Assembly: GCF_051622035.1 (NCBI RefSeq)
Contig: NC_135360.1
Span: 3,841,501-3,905,500 of the forward strand
From: Arctopsyche grandis
Lineage: Eukaryota; Arthropoda; Insecta; Trichoptera; Hydropsychidae
Direction of reading: 5' to 3'
Length of the DNA: 64,000 bases
The translations under genes were made by a program, and so were the position numbers. The notes below the pieces were generated by a model. The model saw only the letters and a list, made by a program, of their open reading frames with translations, had not been told where the DNA came from and did no database searches. This document shows, one piece after another, positions 1-11,985 of this stretch (position 1 is the first letter of the stretch; the number at the start of each line of letters is the position of its first letter).

Positions 1-235
1 AATTTTCTTGATGTATATTTATAATACATATGTATATATGTATAGTGATGTTAAGTAATAAAAAAATTTAGAACAAAATCAGACAACCTGAAATAGAACT
101 TTTATCTTGTTTGAGTTTCCCTACATTAGCGCTTAAACATCAAAAATGCTCTTAAAGCCGATATGTGTGAATGTTTTTGTGTGCCTCATTATCGAGTTTA
201 GTTTTTTATACAACTAAACTGCATAATGAAAGTCA
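1..235. repeat. Fragment of a dispersed AT-rich repeat
   Basis: This stretch matches the 3' part of the repeat at 4795-5670 and at 50575-51390, in the same orientation. Shared landmarks are a run ending in 'gacaaccggaagtagaac'-like sequence, then a 'gtttccctacattt' stretch and an 'atgctc..ccg.atgtgtgaatg' stretch. The match is cut by the window edge. No coding potential is visible. The family is not recognised. Confidence 0.7.
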
Positions 236-484
236 TAAAGTTATTTTTATAATAAAATAAGTTATCTTTATAATACATTTATAATTTTGTTATATTAAAT
301 ATCTACATATGTACATATGTACCTAGGTAGGTGCATTCAGTTTTATTCATGAATTGTTGATATTTGACAATCAACTTCCTGCGTTCCTTGTAAATTATCA
401 TATTATATTGTTAGTATTGTTATTTCATTTAGAAAAATTAAGTTGAATATAAAATGTTTTATAAATTCAAAGAGAATCAAAGGG

Positions 485-930
485 TTTTTATTCATTTATT
501 TATTTATTTTAAAGTTCAGACCATTTTGGCATTACAGGAATTCCTAATGCGCCACAATGGTCAAAAAATATAACACAAAAAAAAAACAAAATAGCAATTA
601 AACATAAATTAATACATAACGAAAATAATATACTAATCAATTAATACATAAAAAAATACATCCATTAATAAACATAAAAAAACAATAGCATTTAAAAATA
701 ACAAATAACGTAAAAATATCAAATATAAAATATAACATAAGGAATGTCTTACACCTACAGCCAATAAATAAGAACCAACTGCAAATACAAAACATCCCTG
801 TGAGGCCCAAATGGAAGAGAGTAAATCAAAATTCCACTCATAAATCAAAATCAATCATGAAAACAATGATGAGCGCAGACTACCAGATAAATGGGTTAGA
901 GTAATATCCGACAATTTACGCTCAATAGAA
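485..930 (-). mobile_element. 3' end of a non-LTR retrotransposon (LINE), minus strand
   Basis: Read on the minus strand, this begins in the last codons and 3' UTR of a LINE and ends in an ATAAATAAATAA-type tail (485-512 on the + strand). Positions 800-930 match the reverse complement of the LINE fragment at 8000-8110. Positions 521-560 form the 3' hairpin shared by several elements in this window. The 5' part is missing, as expected for a 5'-truncated insertion. Confidence 0.75.
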
Positions 931-1079
931 CTGAAGAATTTTATAGTTTAATTTTATAAAAGAAAAAAAAACTGCCCATATCTATAGAATAACATTCTAT
1001 ATCTATGGTATAACATTCTATATCGTGTTATTCTATATCTGTGGTGCTGCCCCTTAAGCCCGACCCTGTGACTATAGAG

Positions 1080-1967
1080 CAGTGGTTCTCAAGTGCGGCC
1101 ACGGTGGCCGCATGCGGCCACTAGTGGATTTTACTGCGGCCACCAGCGACTTAATAGTAAATAATACTAATATTTAAAAAAAAAAATAAATATATTTTAA
1201 AAACTACAAAAAAGTAACAACACTAATATTATAGAAACCATGCTCATCATGACAAACTAAAATTATAGCGAAAAGCAAACAACTTCAAAATTAAAATTAA
1301 AACTTAAAATAATAGAGTGTCTTAAATCTGGAACTTGATAAAAAGTTCGAAGAATTGAATATTTTTAAAACCGTTTCTTTTGTATCTTCCCCTTTTATTA
1401 TGATGACAAATGAAAATTTCATAGTACTACAAAATAGTTTAAAATCATTTTCAGTATTGAGATTAATTAACTGGGCTAACGTAAAATATGCATTATTAGA
1501 AAGTAGTCATGATCAAGTACTTAATAACCATTTTAATAATATTTCGGTTCAAAAATTTTGGTCGGAAATATACGTTGACAATGAAACAAACCAATATAAA
1601 GATTTGGCAACAATAAATCGCTTTATTAATATTGTCTATTTTTCCCACTACCGTATATTGCGAAAGATCATTCAGTGTAATGCACTTTATTAAAAACAAA
1701 TTTAGAAACCAGCTGACAGATGCAAACTTAGAAGCAGCAATGCGGCTTGCATTGGAAGAAAGGAGTATTGAGCAATTTCCATTTGCATTATTATTAAATA
1801 AATAGATACCAAAATGTTAAAATTTCTTTTATTTTATGAATAAATATCATCCACTTTTTATGTAACTTTAATTTATTTGATAAAATTTGGTGCGGCCACC
1901 AGACATTTCCATGGGACCACTATTATCACCTGTGCGGCCACGGTAAAATTTCGCCTGAGAACCACTG
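1080..1967 (+). mobile_element. hAT-family DNA transposon, internally deleted, with 8-bp target duplication
   Basis: The ends are inverted repeats starting CAGTGGTTCTCA and finishing TGAGAACCACTG. The element is flanked on both sides by the identical octamer CTATAGAG (1072-1079 and 1968-1975), the target duplication size typical of hAT elements. Just inside each end are GCGGCCAC motifs. It carries the remains of a transposase (separate entry), so it is a degraded copy of a once coding element. Confidence 0.9.
1355..1805 (+). pseudogene. hAT transposase C-terminal fragment, frameshifted
   Basis: The first part (1355 to about 1650) reads as a hAT-type segment with 'FWSEIYVDN' and 'YKDLATINRFINIV'. 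The frame then shifts, and the rest reads 'CERSFSVMHFIKNKFRNQLT' and so on to a TAG at 1803-1805. The 'ERSFS...IKNK.R..L' block is the hAT C-terminal dimerisation region seen in ZBED/GTF2IRD2-like proteins. The N-terminal zinc finger and most of the catalytic core are absent, so it cannot encode an active transposase. Confidence 0.75.
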
Positions 1968-1975
1968 CTATAGAG

Positions 1976-2910
1976 CAATGCTATCTTTTTATTACTTATT
2001 ATTATTATAACTTACCTCCTTTACGTTTCATTACTTACCTCCTTTACGTTTCACATGGCTTTCGTGTCAGTGGTCATTTTTATCTCTTATCTGATCGTTT
2101 TCATACTTTGCCATATTGCTCATTTTGGTCATCAATACACGTTAATGTATCGTCTGCCATTACGTTGGAGATAAAATATCGTATACAACGCGTTTTAAAA
2201 ACAGTGCACGTAGACCTTATTGACGTTTAACAAGCGTTGTTTAACAAGGCATAAACTGTTCACCATGACACGGCCTTATCAATTTTAATTGTTTAAACGC
2301 CTATAATTCACTCTATATTTTATGAAATTTGCTCTATTGGTTCTCGTTATCTATAATATATAAATATTTATAGTTTCAACTCATAATAATTTATAATTTC
2401 AAATTTGGCGTGTAGCTTCTTGTAGGGTAATACACGATATATGTATATTGTTTTATGGCCAAATATGTCAAATCTGACATTTCACGGCTAAAAGTATATC
2501 TCTTCACGGAGTTTTATCTGCGAGATAAGTATTCAATAAGAAGTTATGTTGTATCTAATTGTTAATATGATTTATAATAAGCTTACATACATACAATTAG
2601 TTCAACAGCTACCCATAACCTCAAATTTCATTGTTTATTTCTCTAAAACAAACTTTCTAACCAATAAAAGCTACATATGCACACAGATCAAACAGTGATA
2701 GTTTTATTTTTAGTTATCAGCTGATTTAATTTATCTGATGATTGAAAAGTTCATTTCTGTAAATACATAAACTCATTTATGGACAATCATACATTGATAA
2801 ACTATTCTTAACTGTATGGATTACATTACAATTTCATTGTTAATATGATTACAACTTCAATTTTATCATTAAAGCAATCTTAGTATTAATAAACTATTCT
2901 AAACTGTAAG
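1976..2910. other. Non-genic stretch
   Basis: I see no credible coding exon here. A 24-bp unit containing 'cctcctttacgtttcat' is repeated in tandem near 2010-2060. The rest is simple AT-rich sequence. Confidence 0.5.
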
Positions 2911-3028
2911 ATTCCCGGCATAAATGAGTATACATAATTCCATAAATTCCCGGCATAAATGAGTATACATAATTCCATAAATTCCCGGCATAAATGAGTA
3001 TACATAATACATAAATGAGTATACATAA
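2911..3028. repeat. 35-bp tandem repeat, about 3.3 copies
   Basis: The unit starting 'attcccggcataaatgagta' recurs at 2911, 2946 and 2981, exactly 35 bp apart. A partial fourth copy ('ataaatgagtatacataa') follows. Copies are nearly identical, which suggests recent slippage or unequal exchange. There are no spacers of the CRISPR kind. Confidence 0.9.
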
Positions 3029-3289
3029 CTCTCGTTCCGTAGATGCATATATACAATTTTAAGATTCAAACATCTTTGACTATGATTTATAGAAATACTA
3101 CATATTGAGATTTTAAAGTGCCTTTAAAGTCATTTAAATGCGATATTACTCAACAATGCAAATAATTATAAATAATAATTAAATTAATTTGTAAATAATT
3201 ATAATTCAGTATTATAGTAATTTCTGTAACACAAAAAAGTAGAAAATAAAAAAAACGCTTGGTAAAAAAAGGTTTTTTAATTACTTACC

Positions 3290-3760
3290 TCTTATGTATA
3301 TAATATTAAGATATATAAAAAACTCAAGTAAAAAAAAAGGTATATAAATAACTTTAGTAAAAAAACTCAAGTAACAAAATAAGAGGTATGGGCTGCCTTG
3401 GTATGTATGTGATGATCTAAAAGCGGCCCATACCTCTTAGTAATATATTTAATTACATTAGTTTAAGCCGGGATCATAATTTTGATTAAAACCCCAATCA
3501 TTGAAATCTTTTTGATTGAAATATCATTGATTAAATTGCCTTTTTATTTTAATAATTTTATTATTTGTTTATATACATTTATTTTACTTGAGTTTTTTTT
3601 AATATCGTTTTTTTACTAAAGTTTTTATATACATTTATTTTTTATATTTTAGTACATTATTTTTTATATATGTACATTTATTTTGTTACTTGAGTTTTTT
3701 TACTAAAGTTTTTTAAATACATTTATTTTTTTTTACTTGAGTTTTTTACACAATCGACCC
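3290..3760. repeat. Fold-back (inverted repeat) element
   Basis: The left arm (about 3318-3386) contains 'aactttagtaaaaaaactca' and ends in 'aagaggtatgggctgcc'. The complement of that end, 'ggcccatacctctta', lies at 3424-3440, and 'acttgagtttttttactaaa' lies at 3690-3710. The motifs TACTTGAG and TACTAAAG recur several times. It looks like a small non-autonomous inverted-repeat element; the family is not recognised. Confidence 0.55.
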
Positions 3761-4794
3761 ACCAAACATCAGCTACAAATTATCTTACCTCCATTATCAG
3801 ATATATGAATGTACCTACCGCGATATTATCGCTGAGATTCTCACCAATAAAAAAACAACTAGTCGATCGTCGTACTCGAGAGCAACAGGTTGTTTCCCAG
3901 TGTTATTTTACATTTTACCTTAACGAAGGATTATAAATATGTGAGAGTTCTAATAATTAATATACATACTATTACATACACATATGTATGTTATAAAATA
4001 TTATCACAGTCATATTTAACCTACCGCACTAATATTGCATGAAAATTAATAATTAAACGACACGAAACTTCGCTAGTGTATATAATAATATGAATAATGA
4101 TACACATAATATAATATTCATGATAATAAATAAATAATAATAATAAAAATGAGTAATTATTATCAAGTTTTAGACACGTTTGAATTATTTATATACATAG
4201 AAAAAGTTGTATTTGTTGTGCTAATAATACATATTTAACCAATTTCTGATTTGATCGTTTTGTTTGTGCCGAATAAGTACTGAGCATTGACCTTGGTCAA
4301 AATTGAGGTGATGAAGGTCAAACTCGCAAATGATCATTATGGCGATTATTTAAGAATGGAAAAATCACACAAAAGCTACAAAATTCAGTGACAATAGTTT
4401 TATACGTACATAAATTATTTATACAATCGTTCATAAGGAAGAATATCTGAACTTGAAAAGTTCAATGATACATTAACGTTTTTTTGTACACATCTTTTAT
4501 AATAGATTGTTAAAATTTTATTCAATATTTCTACAAATTATATCTTCAATCTCAAAGTGTGATATTAATCTTTTTTACTTTATCTTTAATATGTGGGTAG
4601 AAACATTAAATGAGTGTAACAATATTTTTGTGACCATGAGAAAATTTGATTGCATTAAGCTCGTGGTAAATAGAAACTATGGAACCATGGAAACCGAACA
4701 CGTTTCCATATTTTTTTATAAAAAATAATATAATCGACACGATGAAAGTTTTTTCAAATTTTTAACTTGACTGGAAATGGTACCTTATACGTAG
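3761..4794. other. Non-genic stretch
   Basis: AT-rich sequence. The short open frame at 4507-4728 has no recognisable motif and low-complexity composition, so I do not call a gene. Confidence 0.4.
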
Positions 4795-5670
4795 ATGTCC
4801 TCTTTTTTTTAGTTTTTAAATTCAATTATCTCCTAAGCCGCTAACTGAATCGGACTGAAAGTTTTTTACATGTAATAGAAATAATAATCTTTATAGCCTT
4901 ATATTTTTAAATATTTTTATCTGTACCTTTTTGAACGATTGAACGATTTTCTGTACATAGTACTTTTACTCCAGAAAATCGAGGTTTTTTTATGTTTTTC
5001 TCAGAAACGTTTTAGTTTTTTGAACTGAAATTTCATATCTAGAAGTTTAAGCTTAATATAAAGTTTTGTATAAAATTTGGTTACCATCCGTGAACCGGAA
5101 GTGGCAGTTTACTCTTGTTCGATTTTTCTTCCAATATTTTTTTCGACCCCTTCAACATATGTGCTCTTCACGAAAAAAATCAAGTATAATTATTGTATCA
5201 ATGTAATGAAAATAAAAAAAAAATCACTAAATTTAATAAACCGGAAGTTGAATTTTTTCCTCTTAGAAAGGTCACAAATTTTATGGCCACTATTATGTCC
5301 ACAACCCTGAACGTATCAAGCTGAAAATTTATATTTGTATTATTTATGTATTAACTTAGAGCTGATAAGGTTTTGGTCAGAATTCGTAAAGCGGAAGTAG
5401 TTTTTTTTTTAAAACAATATTTCATTATTTTATTTTGACCTTTTAAATTATTTTAATTTTCTTGATATTTAATGTGTATAATACTGATAGTGATTTTAAG
5501 TAATAAAAAAAAATTGAACAAAATCTGACAACCGGAAGTAGAACTTTTTGTCTCGTGCAAGTTTCCATACATTTGCGTTCAATTTGTATCGAAAATGCTG
5601 CCGGTATGTGTGAATGTTTCTGTACGGTTCAATATCGAATTTTGTTTTGCGACCTTCTTATATTCCTCAA
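4795..5670. repeat. Dispersed AT-rich repeat, long copy
   Basis: About 870 bp aligned by eye with 50575-51390, with many small indels. Landmarks are 'gatgtcctcttttttt' at the start, 'aatcggactgaaa', 'acatgtaatagaaat', 'gcagtttactcttgttcgat', 'aaaccggaagt' and 'gacaaccggaagtagaac'. A third, partial copy opens the window. The motif 'accggaagt' recurs inside each copy, so the element may itself have arisen from an internal repeat. No open reading frame is kept between the copies. Confidence 0.8.
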
Positions 5671-6608
5671 ATGCATAGATAAAGTATTAATTTTTTAAAA
5701 TATTTTTTTAAATAATGTGCGAAAATAAAAATTAATTTTTATTTTCAAAAAAAACATGTATTATAAAAAAAAAAATATGTATTTTCTTTTCGATTTTTGT
5801 TTTTATTGTATAATGTAAGAAAAATAAGGTAAAAAAATAGTAATATATGTTTTTCAAGTTAATATGTAAATTTATCAGTTTTTGAATTTTGAGGATTCAA
5901 ACAACGTCAGGAATTAATATATTTTTTTGGACATTGATAACTATGTATGTACATATCATATGTAGGTTCAAAAAGATATAAAAAAACATATAAAGAAAAC
6001 GTCGAATTGGTGCTGAAGTTTAATGTCGAAAGATTTAAAAACAAATCTAAAAAACTTTTCTTCTTTTTATTAGAATTACAAACTTTTCAAGCGAATAATC
6101 TGAAGTAGAGTTTCAGATTTCGAAAAAATAAATTAAATAAATTAATGACTTGCTACGGCACTGAATAGGTATGATGAATTTCATACACTATTGTTTTTAA
6201 ACAGTTTTTTTTAACTGAACTGAAAGTATGTACATACATAGTACTTTTACTAGCAGTATGATCCTTATCAATATCATGTAAATAAAAAAAATGCTGTTGC
6301 GATGATAAATGTTGACGTTTTTATCAGTACATGTACATACATATTCCATTTTCAGATTTTAATCGCGCTACATTATAGTAACTGGAATTAAACTCTTATC
6401 TGTTGCTTAAAATGGTCATACCATCAAAACCAACCTTTCATAATCTTTCAATACCTTTTCAAATGGTATTGTAAATCAGGTGAAAAAAAAAGCACATTAA
6501 GAATAGAATTTCCAGGGTTATTATTATTATAATAAAAGTAATTTGGATGTTTGATAAAAAGTACTCATTTACAAATGATGATTTAATTTTTTTATAGATT
6601 GATTCAAA
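5671..6608 (+). other. Upstream region of UGT gene A, no gene seen
   Basis: AT-rich DNA between a dispersed repeat and the first exon of UGT A. The promoter should lie here, but no convincing TATA or initiator element can be singled out in sequence this rich in A and T. Confidence 0.4.
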
Positions 6609-8761
6609 ATGGCATCGAAAGTATTCTTCGGAATACTTTTGCTGGTTTGCATATCTTCTAGCTACGTCGATGGCTCCAAAATCCTCATGCTGTGTCCAGC
6701 ACCTTCGAGGAGTCATCACATATTGTGCAAAGGTGTCACCGATACGCTAGTCGACAACGGACATGATGTAAATATACGTAATTAAGTATAAACAAATATA
6801 CGTATGTATGTACATGATTTTTGTATAAATATTTATGACGACTTTATGATTATTTAGGTTACACTTATCAGCGCTTTTGCAACAAATACTAAAAAGTATA
6901 CAGATATTAGCATTCCTGCGCTGATTGAATCACAAGGTAAATAAAAGTAATTCAAAATCTTACTCTATACACAAATGTTATAACTTTACATCAGATATTG
7001 ACAAATATCATAACACAATTACATATGTATACTTACACACAGGCAGTGGTGTCAACCCGTTGTTAAAAATCAAAATTTTCCGGAAACCCGTTATTTAATC
7101 TAAAAATTCATATAATTTTTGTCAAAAATTGTACTAAACTTGAAAATTTAATGAACTTTCATGTAATAGTGCTTTGGATGAAAAAAAATATATGTATATA
7201 TATATTTTATAGACACCACTGTGATAAAGGGGCGCGGCTCGTGACATTAAAAACAGGTAGTACATTTGTACTTAATATATTTTCAATAACATTTTATACA
7301 AGGAAGATGACTTTCTTTAACAAATTATCGACTTCGTTCGTTGTGTTTCTGAAAATGTTTAATAAAAAAAAATTATGATAAAATTGTCATATTGCGATTG
7401 ACAATTTTTTGAGTCTTCATCAACGAGTGTGCCGTAAGTTGAACCCCTTTTTTTTCAACTACAACTGCTGTTTACACTCTAACGCAGTGCTACTCGCAAC
7501 TACCAGGGTAGCAGGTAAACTGGAGCTGGCGACCACGGGATCACAGCAGATAAGCGACTGCCCCTAACTGAATTACGAATTGGTTCTGCTCATCGTGTGG
7601 TGAGCCGGATAAACAGACACTTGTTGTCTTTTGACGAAACACCAACAATATACAAAATTTATTTTATTTTTTGATTATGTGTCTAAATGTGTTTGGGGCA
7701 GTGCCCCGATTGCCCTTAAAACTAGCCGCCACTGATATATTAAGCTTAAAATATATATAACAAAGGATAAAACCACAACCAAACACACTTTCAATTGTTT
7801 TATATAAACATATTACATATATAGTTGGGACTTTATGTCCCTAATAATTATGTGCCTGGTAGACATCATCATTTAATGGTTGTACCTGCTGCTCGCACAG
7901 TTCTTTTTCGAATGGCTCCTATTCCAAGAGCTATTCGACTTCTCAATGAAATCGTTGCTGCTGTCCCTGAATGTGATATTTTCCACCTTGGGGAGCGTAG
8001 ATTGTCGGATATTATCTTAACATATTTATCTGGTAACCTGCGCTCATCATTACTTTCTTAATTTGAATGTGATGAATGAGTGGAATCTTAATCTACTCTC
8101 TTCCATTTGGGCCTCGCTGTGATTTTATTTTTTATTCATATTTTGTTTTATTTTATTTTATTTTTTCTTTCTCCTTTGTACATTTTTATATACTATTTTA
8201 ATTTTGCTCAGTGTAAACAAAGAATGGGATTTATGGATTTTATTTTTAATTTTTACACTTTTGTTATATTTTTTTTCTCTCTGAATGATGTATTATTTTC
8301 CTTTTGTTACTTTTTTTTATTATTTTATTTTACCATGTTTTCTGCATTTTTCTTTTATTTACAGTTTACTTGTTTTTATATCATGTTTTTATATCTTTTT
8401 CAAATGTAGGCCATTGTGGCGCATTAGGTTCTTCCTGTAATGCCACAATGGTCCAAAACTATTAAATAGATAAATAAATAAATATACAAACCATAACTTA
8501 ATCATAGATTAATATTTAAACAGAGAAGAACGGTCCTGGATTCCACACTGTTAACATGTCTCAAATAGAAATGATACAATTGATCAACCGATGGCAGCCG
8601 ATGATCATTGATATATTTTACAACAGTCCAGAAGTGAAGAATTTGTTGAATGACAAATCCCAAAAGTTCGACCTCGTCATATTCGAATATTTCATGAACG
8701 AAGTATTGATCGGGTAATAATCAACATAAAATTTAACTCATAACTGGTAAACACGTATTGA

Positions 8762-8845
<84 letters not shown>

Positions 8846-11800
8846 ATGTACATAACATATGAATTTTTCAGATTTGGCGTTCATTACAAATGCCCAGTCA
8901 TAGCTTTATCATCTGTAAGTTTAATGTCTTGGCTTGCTACAATGACTGGAAATCCGCTGACCATAGCAACAGTTCCCAACATATTTACAACTTACACCAC
9001 CAATATGAGTCTGATGGAGAGAGTTTACAATACTTTAATAGCCATCGTTCAAGAGGTTATGGGAAAGTGAGTTCACATTTTAATTTTAAAAAATTGTGTT
9101 GTTCCTATAAATAAATAAACCATCATGTATTATAATAAACCAGATTAGTTTTGGCACCTTTGCAAAAGGAAAAGTACGAAATGTATATGCCCGAGGAGTC
9201 AAAGATGGTGCCATACAAAGACTTGAAAAAGCAAATCTCCATGGTTGTTGTCAATAGTCATCCTTCGGTAGGAATTGCTCGTCCTCTGCTGCCAAACACA
9301 ATTGAAATTGGTGGATATCATATTGCAGAACCTGCACCATTACCCGAAGTATGTAACATATGAAGTACTCGTATCTTAAATTTTACTAGATTCCATCGTT
9401 TTATCTTGTGTAACTTCGTCAAATTGCAGGATCTGAAAAAGGTAATCGAGTCTGCAAAGCATGGAGTTATCTATTTTAGCATGGGTAGCAATTTAAAGAG
9501 CAGTGAAATGGATATCAACATGAGAAAGAGTATACTTAAAGCGTTGTCGACTTTCAAAGAAACTGTTTTGTGGAAGTTCGAAGAAGACTTGCCGGATAGA
9601 CCTAAGAATGTGATTATTAGAAAGTGGATGCCTCAATCAAGTATTTTAGGTAAGTAGTTTAAATCCGTTCATTGCTTATATGTATTCGTTATAAGTTTGT
9701 ATACAATATTGATCAACAAGCGGGCTTTTTACAAGGCTCTTCTTACTTTCACTTCGCCTTTTTTTCGGGTTGTAGTTCAATTTTTCAGTGTTAGGGCGAA
9801 AACACACAGCGGTGAACGGCACATCGTGCGCATGGCTTCTCGCTGTTGGTGGTCTCCTACATATCTTCAAATATGGTATACACCGTTATCGATCACTGTC
9901 AAAGCAAGGATATATATATGTACAAGCATACAATTTTAGCCAAAATGGTCCAGAGGGTCATTTTGGGGCGGGGTATGCTGGGTTTTCAATGAATCTGTGC
10001 ATGGCACGGCTCATTTTTTTCACATGTTTAAAAGTATCTAAAAAAAAAACCACGTGCCACATTCACCACTGTGTGTTTTTGCACTTATCTTATTGGCCTA
10101 TTTTTCTTTAGATGCAGTTGACAGGGGCTTTCAATATTATAAAATATAATATATTTTTTAATAAAGTAAATCACAATAAAATTTAATAAATAAACAAGTG
10201 TACACTTACATTTAACGACATCGGTCCGTCCGTCCGTAATACACATAATTTCCAGTTTTGAACTATTCGGCTCCTTTGAGAGTATTATTTTTAAATAAAA
10301 TGAATATCCCTGGTGGCAGCTAAAAATGTCTTAATTAGAGAAAAAAGTATTTGGTTAACAGTAATTGCATAATAAAACATGAACGGGCATTGCAGGTACT
10401 AATAAGTAGAGGTAGGATAGTCACAGTGCTATCAATTGTTCGGCAAACCTTTAACAATGCATTTACAACCTTTGAACAATACACGGCCCCCTCAGGCTTC
10501 GGTGACTACTAATAAGTATTCATTACTAAAAAGCGGACCAACTTTGCGCCGTTCTTTGTTCATTGTTCGCCGTGCAATGTTTATTTTTATGATGAACCTT
10601 TTTTTTATGCTCTCTAGCTTCGTAGTTTTCCCTGTTTCCTGGAAAAAGTACGCTTCCGGTCCTATCTCTATTCATTACAGTTATTTCTTTTCAAAAAATG
10701 CGAGAACAATATCAGTTTCTTGAATGGTATTCGTCCTTTATTAGTTTAAAAAAAAGGTTCGAACTACACCCGAAAAAAGCCCGCGTGTCAACCAATTTTG
10801 TACAGTGAGTTCCAAGAAACAGGCCAAGCGGACAGCCACACGTGCTAGAAAGCAAGAGTACATTTCCTTACCCATTTTTCGATGAACCATCCCCAAATAA
10901 TTATTGTCCTTATGCAGTAGCTAAAAGTAGCCTTATGCAGAAACACCAAAAGAGAAGCTTAGTTCACACGTAGTTTATGGATTGCGTCTCCGTCTAAATG
11001 AATCAGTTAACCTTCTTACCTTTAGGTACATACACTTATTTCTCAGGAATTCGAATAAAAGCCAAGTATGTCTCATATTTGAAGCTATATATAGCTGCAC
11101 CAGATGGATTTCGCGGTAGCTGTATAAATACAGAAAGCTGTATATATATACAGAAATTGCAACGAGGCGTGTAGCCGCTCGAGGACCGCCGTATAACGAA
11201 TTAATGCCATATGTCAAATTAGCGTTTTTCAATTTGATCAATTTGGTGTCACCCAGTGGAGACCGCACTCCCCGCACAGGCATAGCGACGCTATTACATT
11301 TCCTTGACCATTTTTCGATGAACCGTCCCCAAATAATTATTGTCCTGATGATATATTTTCAGCTCATCCGAACGTCAAACTCTTCATCTCACACGGTGGA
11401 CTGTTGAGTTGTTTAGAAGCGACATACTTCGGCGTACCACTACTGGCCATTCCAATTTTTGGGGATCAATATCACAATGCAAAGACAATGTATGAAAAAG
11501 AGCAAGGCATCATGTTGACATTCGACTCCATAACCGAAGCTTCTCTGACGTCATCCATCAAAGAGACCATCACCAATCCAAAGTATATCACAGTTTCCAC
11601 ATAGAAACAATTAAAAATATAAAATAGATCGATACATCGAAACGAATATTATTTCAGATATACTCAAAATGCGAAAAAGTACAAGGAAATATTCCACGAC
11701 AGGCCGATGAAACCGCGCGATTTGCTGGCTTATTACGTCAACCATGTCATACGCACCAATGGTGCCAAGTATTTATCTCCCCCGTCGCTGCCTCGCTGTT

Positions 11801-11937
11801 CTCAATTATTGCTAGATGTTGCAGTGGTTATTTTAACCCCTCTAGTGCTTGTGATGTTGTTGTTTGTATTTGTGTGTCGTAAATTATGTTGCAGATCAAA
11901 GAGCAAACAGGTGAATAAAGGAAAGAAGAACAAATAG
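6609..11937 (+). CDS. UDP-glycosyltransferase, gene A of the cluster (8 exons, 515 aa)
   Basis: Transfers a sugar from a UDP-sugar to small lipophilic acceptors in the ER lumen (family knowledge). Exons by splice sites and frame: 6609-6767, 6858-6936, 8524-8713, 8872-9066, 9144-9348, 9430-9649, 11363-11582, 11658-11937; phases close throughout. Residues 1-22 form a signal peptide. 'APSRSHHILC' carries the likely catalytic His. The UGT signature runs across exons 6 and 7: 'WMPQSSIL', 'HPNVKLFISHGG', 'EATYFGVPLLAIPIFGDQYH', including the donor-binding D-Q. The last exon has a membrane helix followed by a basic tail ending KKNK, a dilysine ER-retrieval signal. An AATAAA at 11980 fits the 3' end. 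Introns 2 and 6 are swollen by a LINE and small elements. The acceptor substrate cannot be told from sequence. Confidence 0.93.
7041..7225. repeat. Small repeat with CAGTGGTGTC end, in UGT A intron 2
   Basis: Starts CAGTGGTGTCAACCCG and has CACCACTG near 7213-7220. Its first 140 bp match, reversed, the stretch at about 41520-41672 ('ccggaaa', 'aattcatataatttttgtca', 'aatttaatgaactttcatgt'). The ends resemble hAT termini, but I find no matching 8-bp duplication, so the boundaries are uncertain. Confidence 0.5.
7810..8490 (+). mobile_element. 5'-truncated LINE in UGT A intron 2
   Basis: Codes on the + strand for the C-terminal end of a LINE protein ('VPAARTVLFRMAPIPRAIRL' and onward, about 7880-8055), followed by a T-rich 3' UTR, the conserved 3' hairpin (8411-8451) and a TAAATAAATAAATA tail. 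The same C-terminal pattern occurs in the fuller LINE ending near 17500 ('VPPVARTN...APISRAI.LLN'). The reverse transcriptase is missing. It lies inside an intron in the sense direction. Confidence 0.85.
8411..8451 (+). repeat. LINE 3' stem-loop
   Basis: CCATTGTGGC is followed after 21 nt by its exact complement GCCACAATGG. Inside, GCATTAGG pairs with CCTGTAATGC except for two bulged bases (TG), leaving a short loop. Versions of this structure occur at 521-560, 15546-15587, 17655-17696, 18013-18052, 29069-29106 and 32036-32076. Confidence 0.85.
8767..8842. repeat. (TA)n microsatellite
   Basis: Uninterrupted TA run just upstream of exon 4 of UGT A, in intron 3. Confidence 0.95.
10407..10508. 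mobile_element. 102-bp hAT-type MITE, copy 1
   Basis: Starts TAGAGGTAGGATAGTCAC and ends GGTGACTA. It is flanked by the octamer CTAATAAG on both sides (10399-10406 and 10509-10516), which fits the hAT target pattern nTnnnnAn. The same 102-bp element occurs at 12857-12958, and a longer reversed relative at 25676-25808. It lies in intron 6 of UGT A. Confidence 0.85.
10860..11350. repeat. Direct repeat of about 54 bp flanking 380 bp in UGT A intron 6
   Basis: The stretch at 10860-10913 ('acatttccttacccattttt' and onward to 'ttattgtccttatg') recurs at 11296-11350 with four or so differences, the second copy running straight into the exon 7 acceptor. Either a segment was inserted with partial duplication of the intron end, or a tandem duplication occurred. 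Confidence 0.75.
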
Positions 11938-11979
11938 TTTGTACGATTATTGTAAACGACAGTAAAATTGTAATATAAC

Positions 11980-11985
11980 AATAAA
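11980..11985 (+). terminator. Polyadenylation signal of UGT gene A
   Basis: AATAAA 43 nt after the stop codon at 11935-11937. Confidence 0.7.

Noticed and set aside
2911-3028. CRISPR-like regular spacing of a 35-bp repeat
   Set aside because: Units are directly adjacent without unique spacers, in a eukaryotic genome; simple tandem repeat.
8107-8409. Phe-rich 100-codon frame
   Set aside because: It is the T-rich 3' UTR of the LINE in UGT A intron 2.
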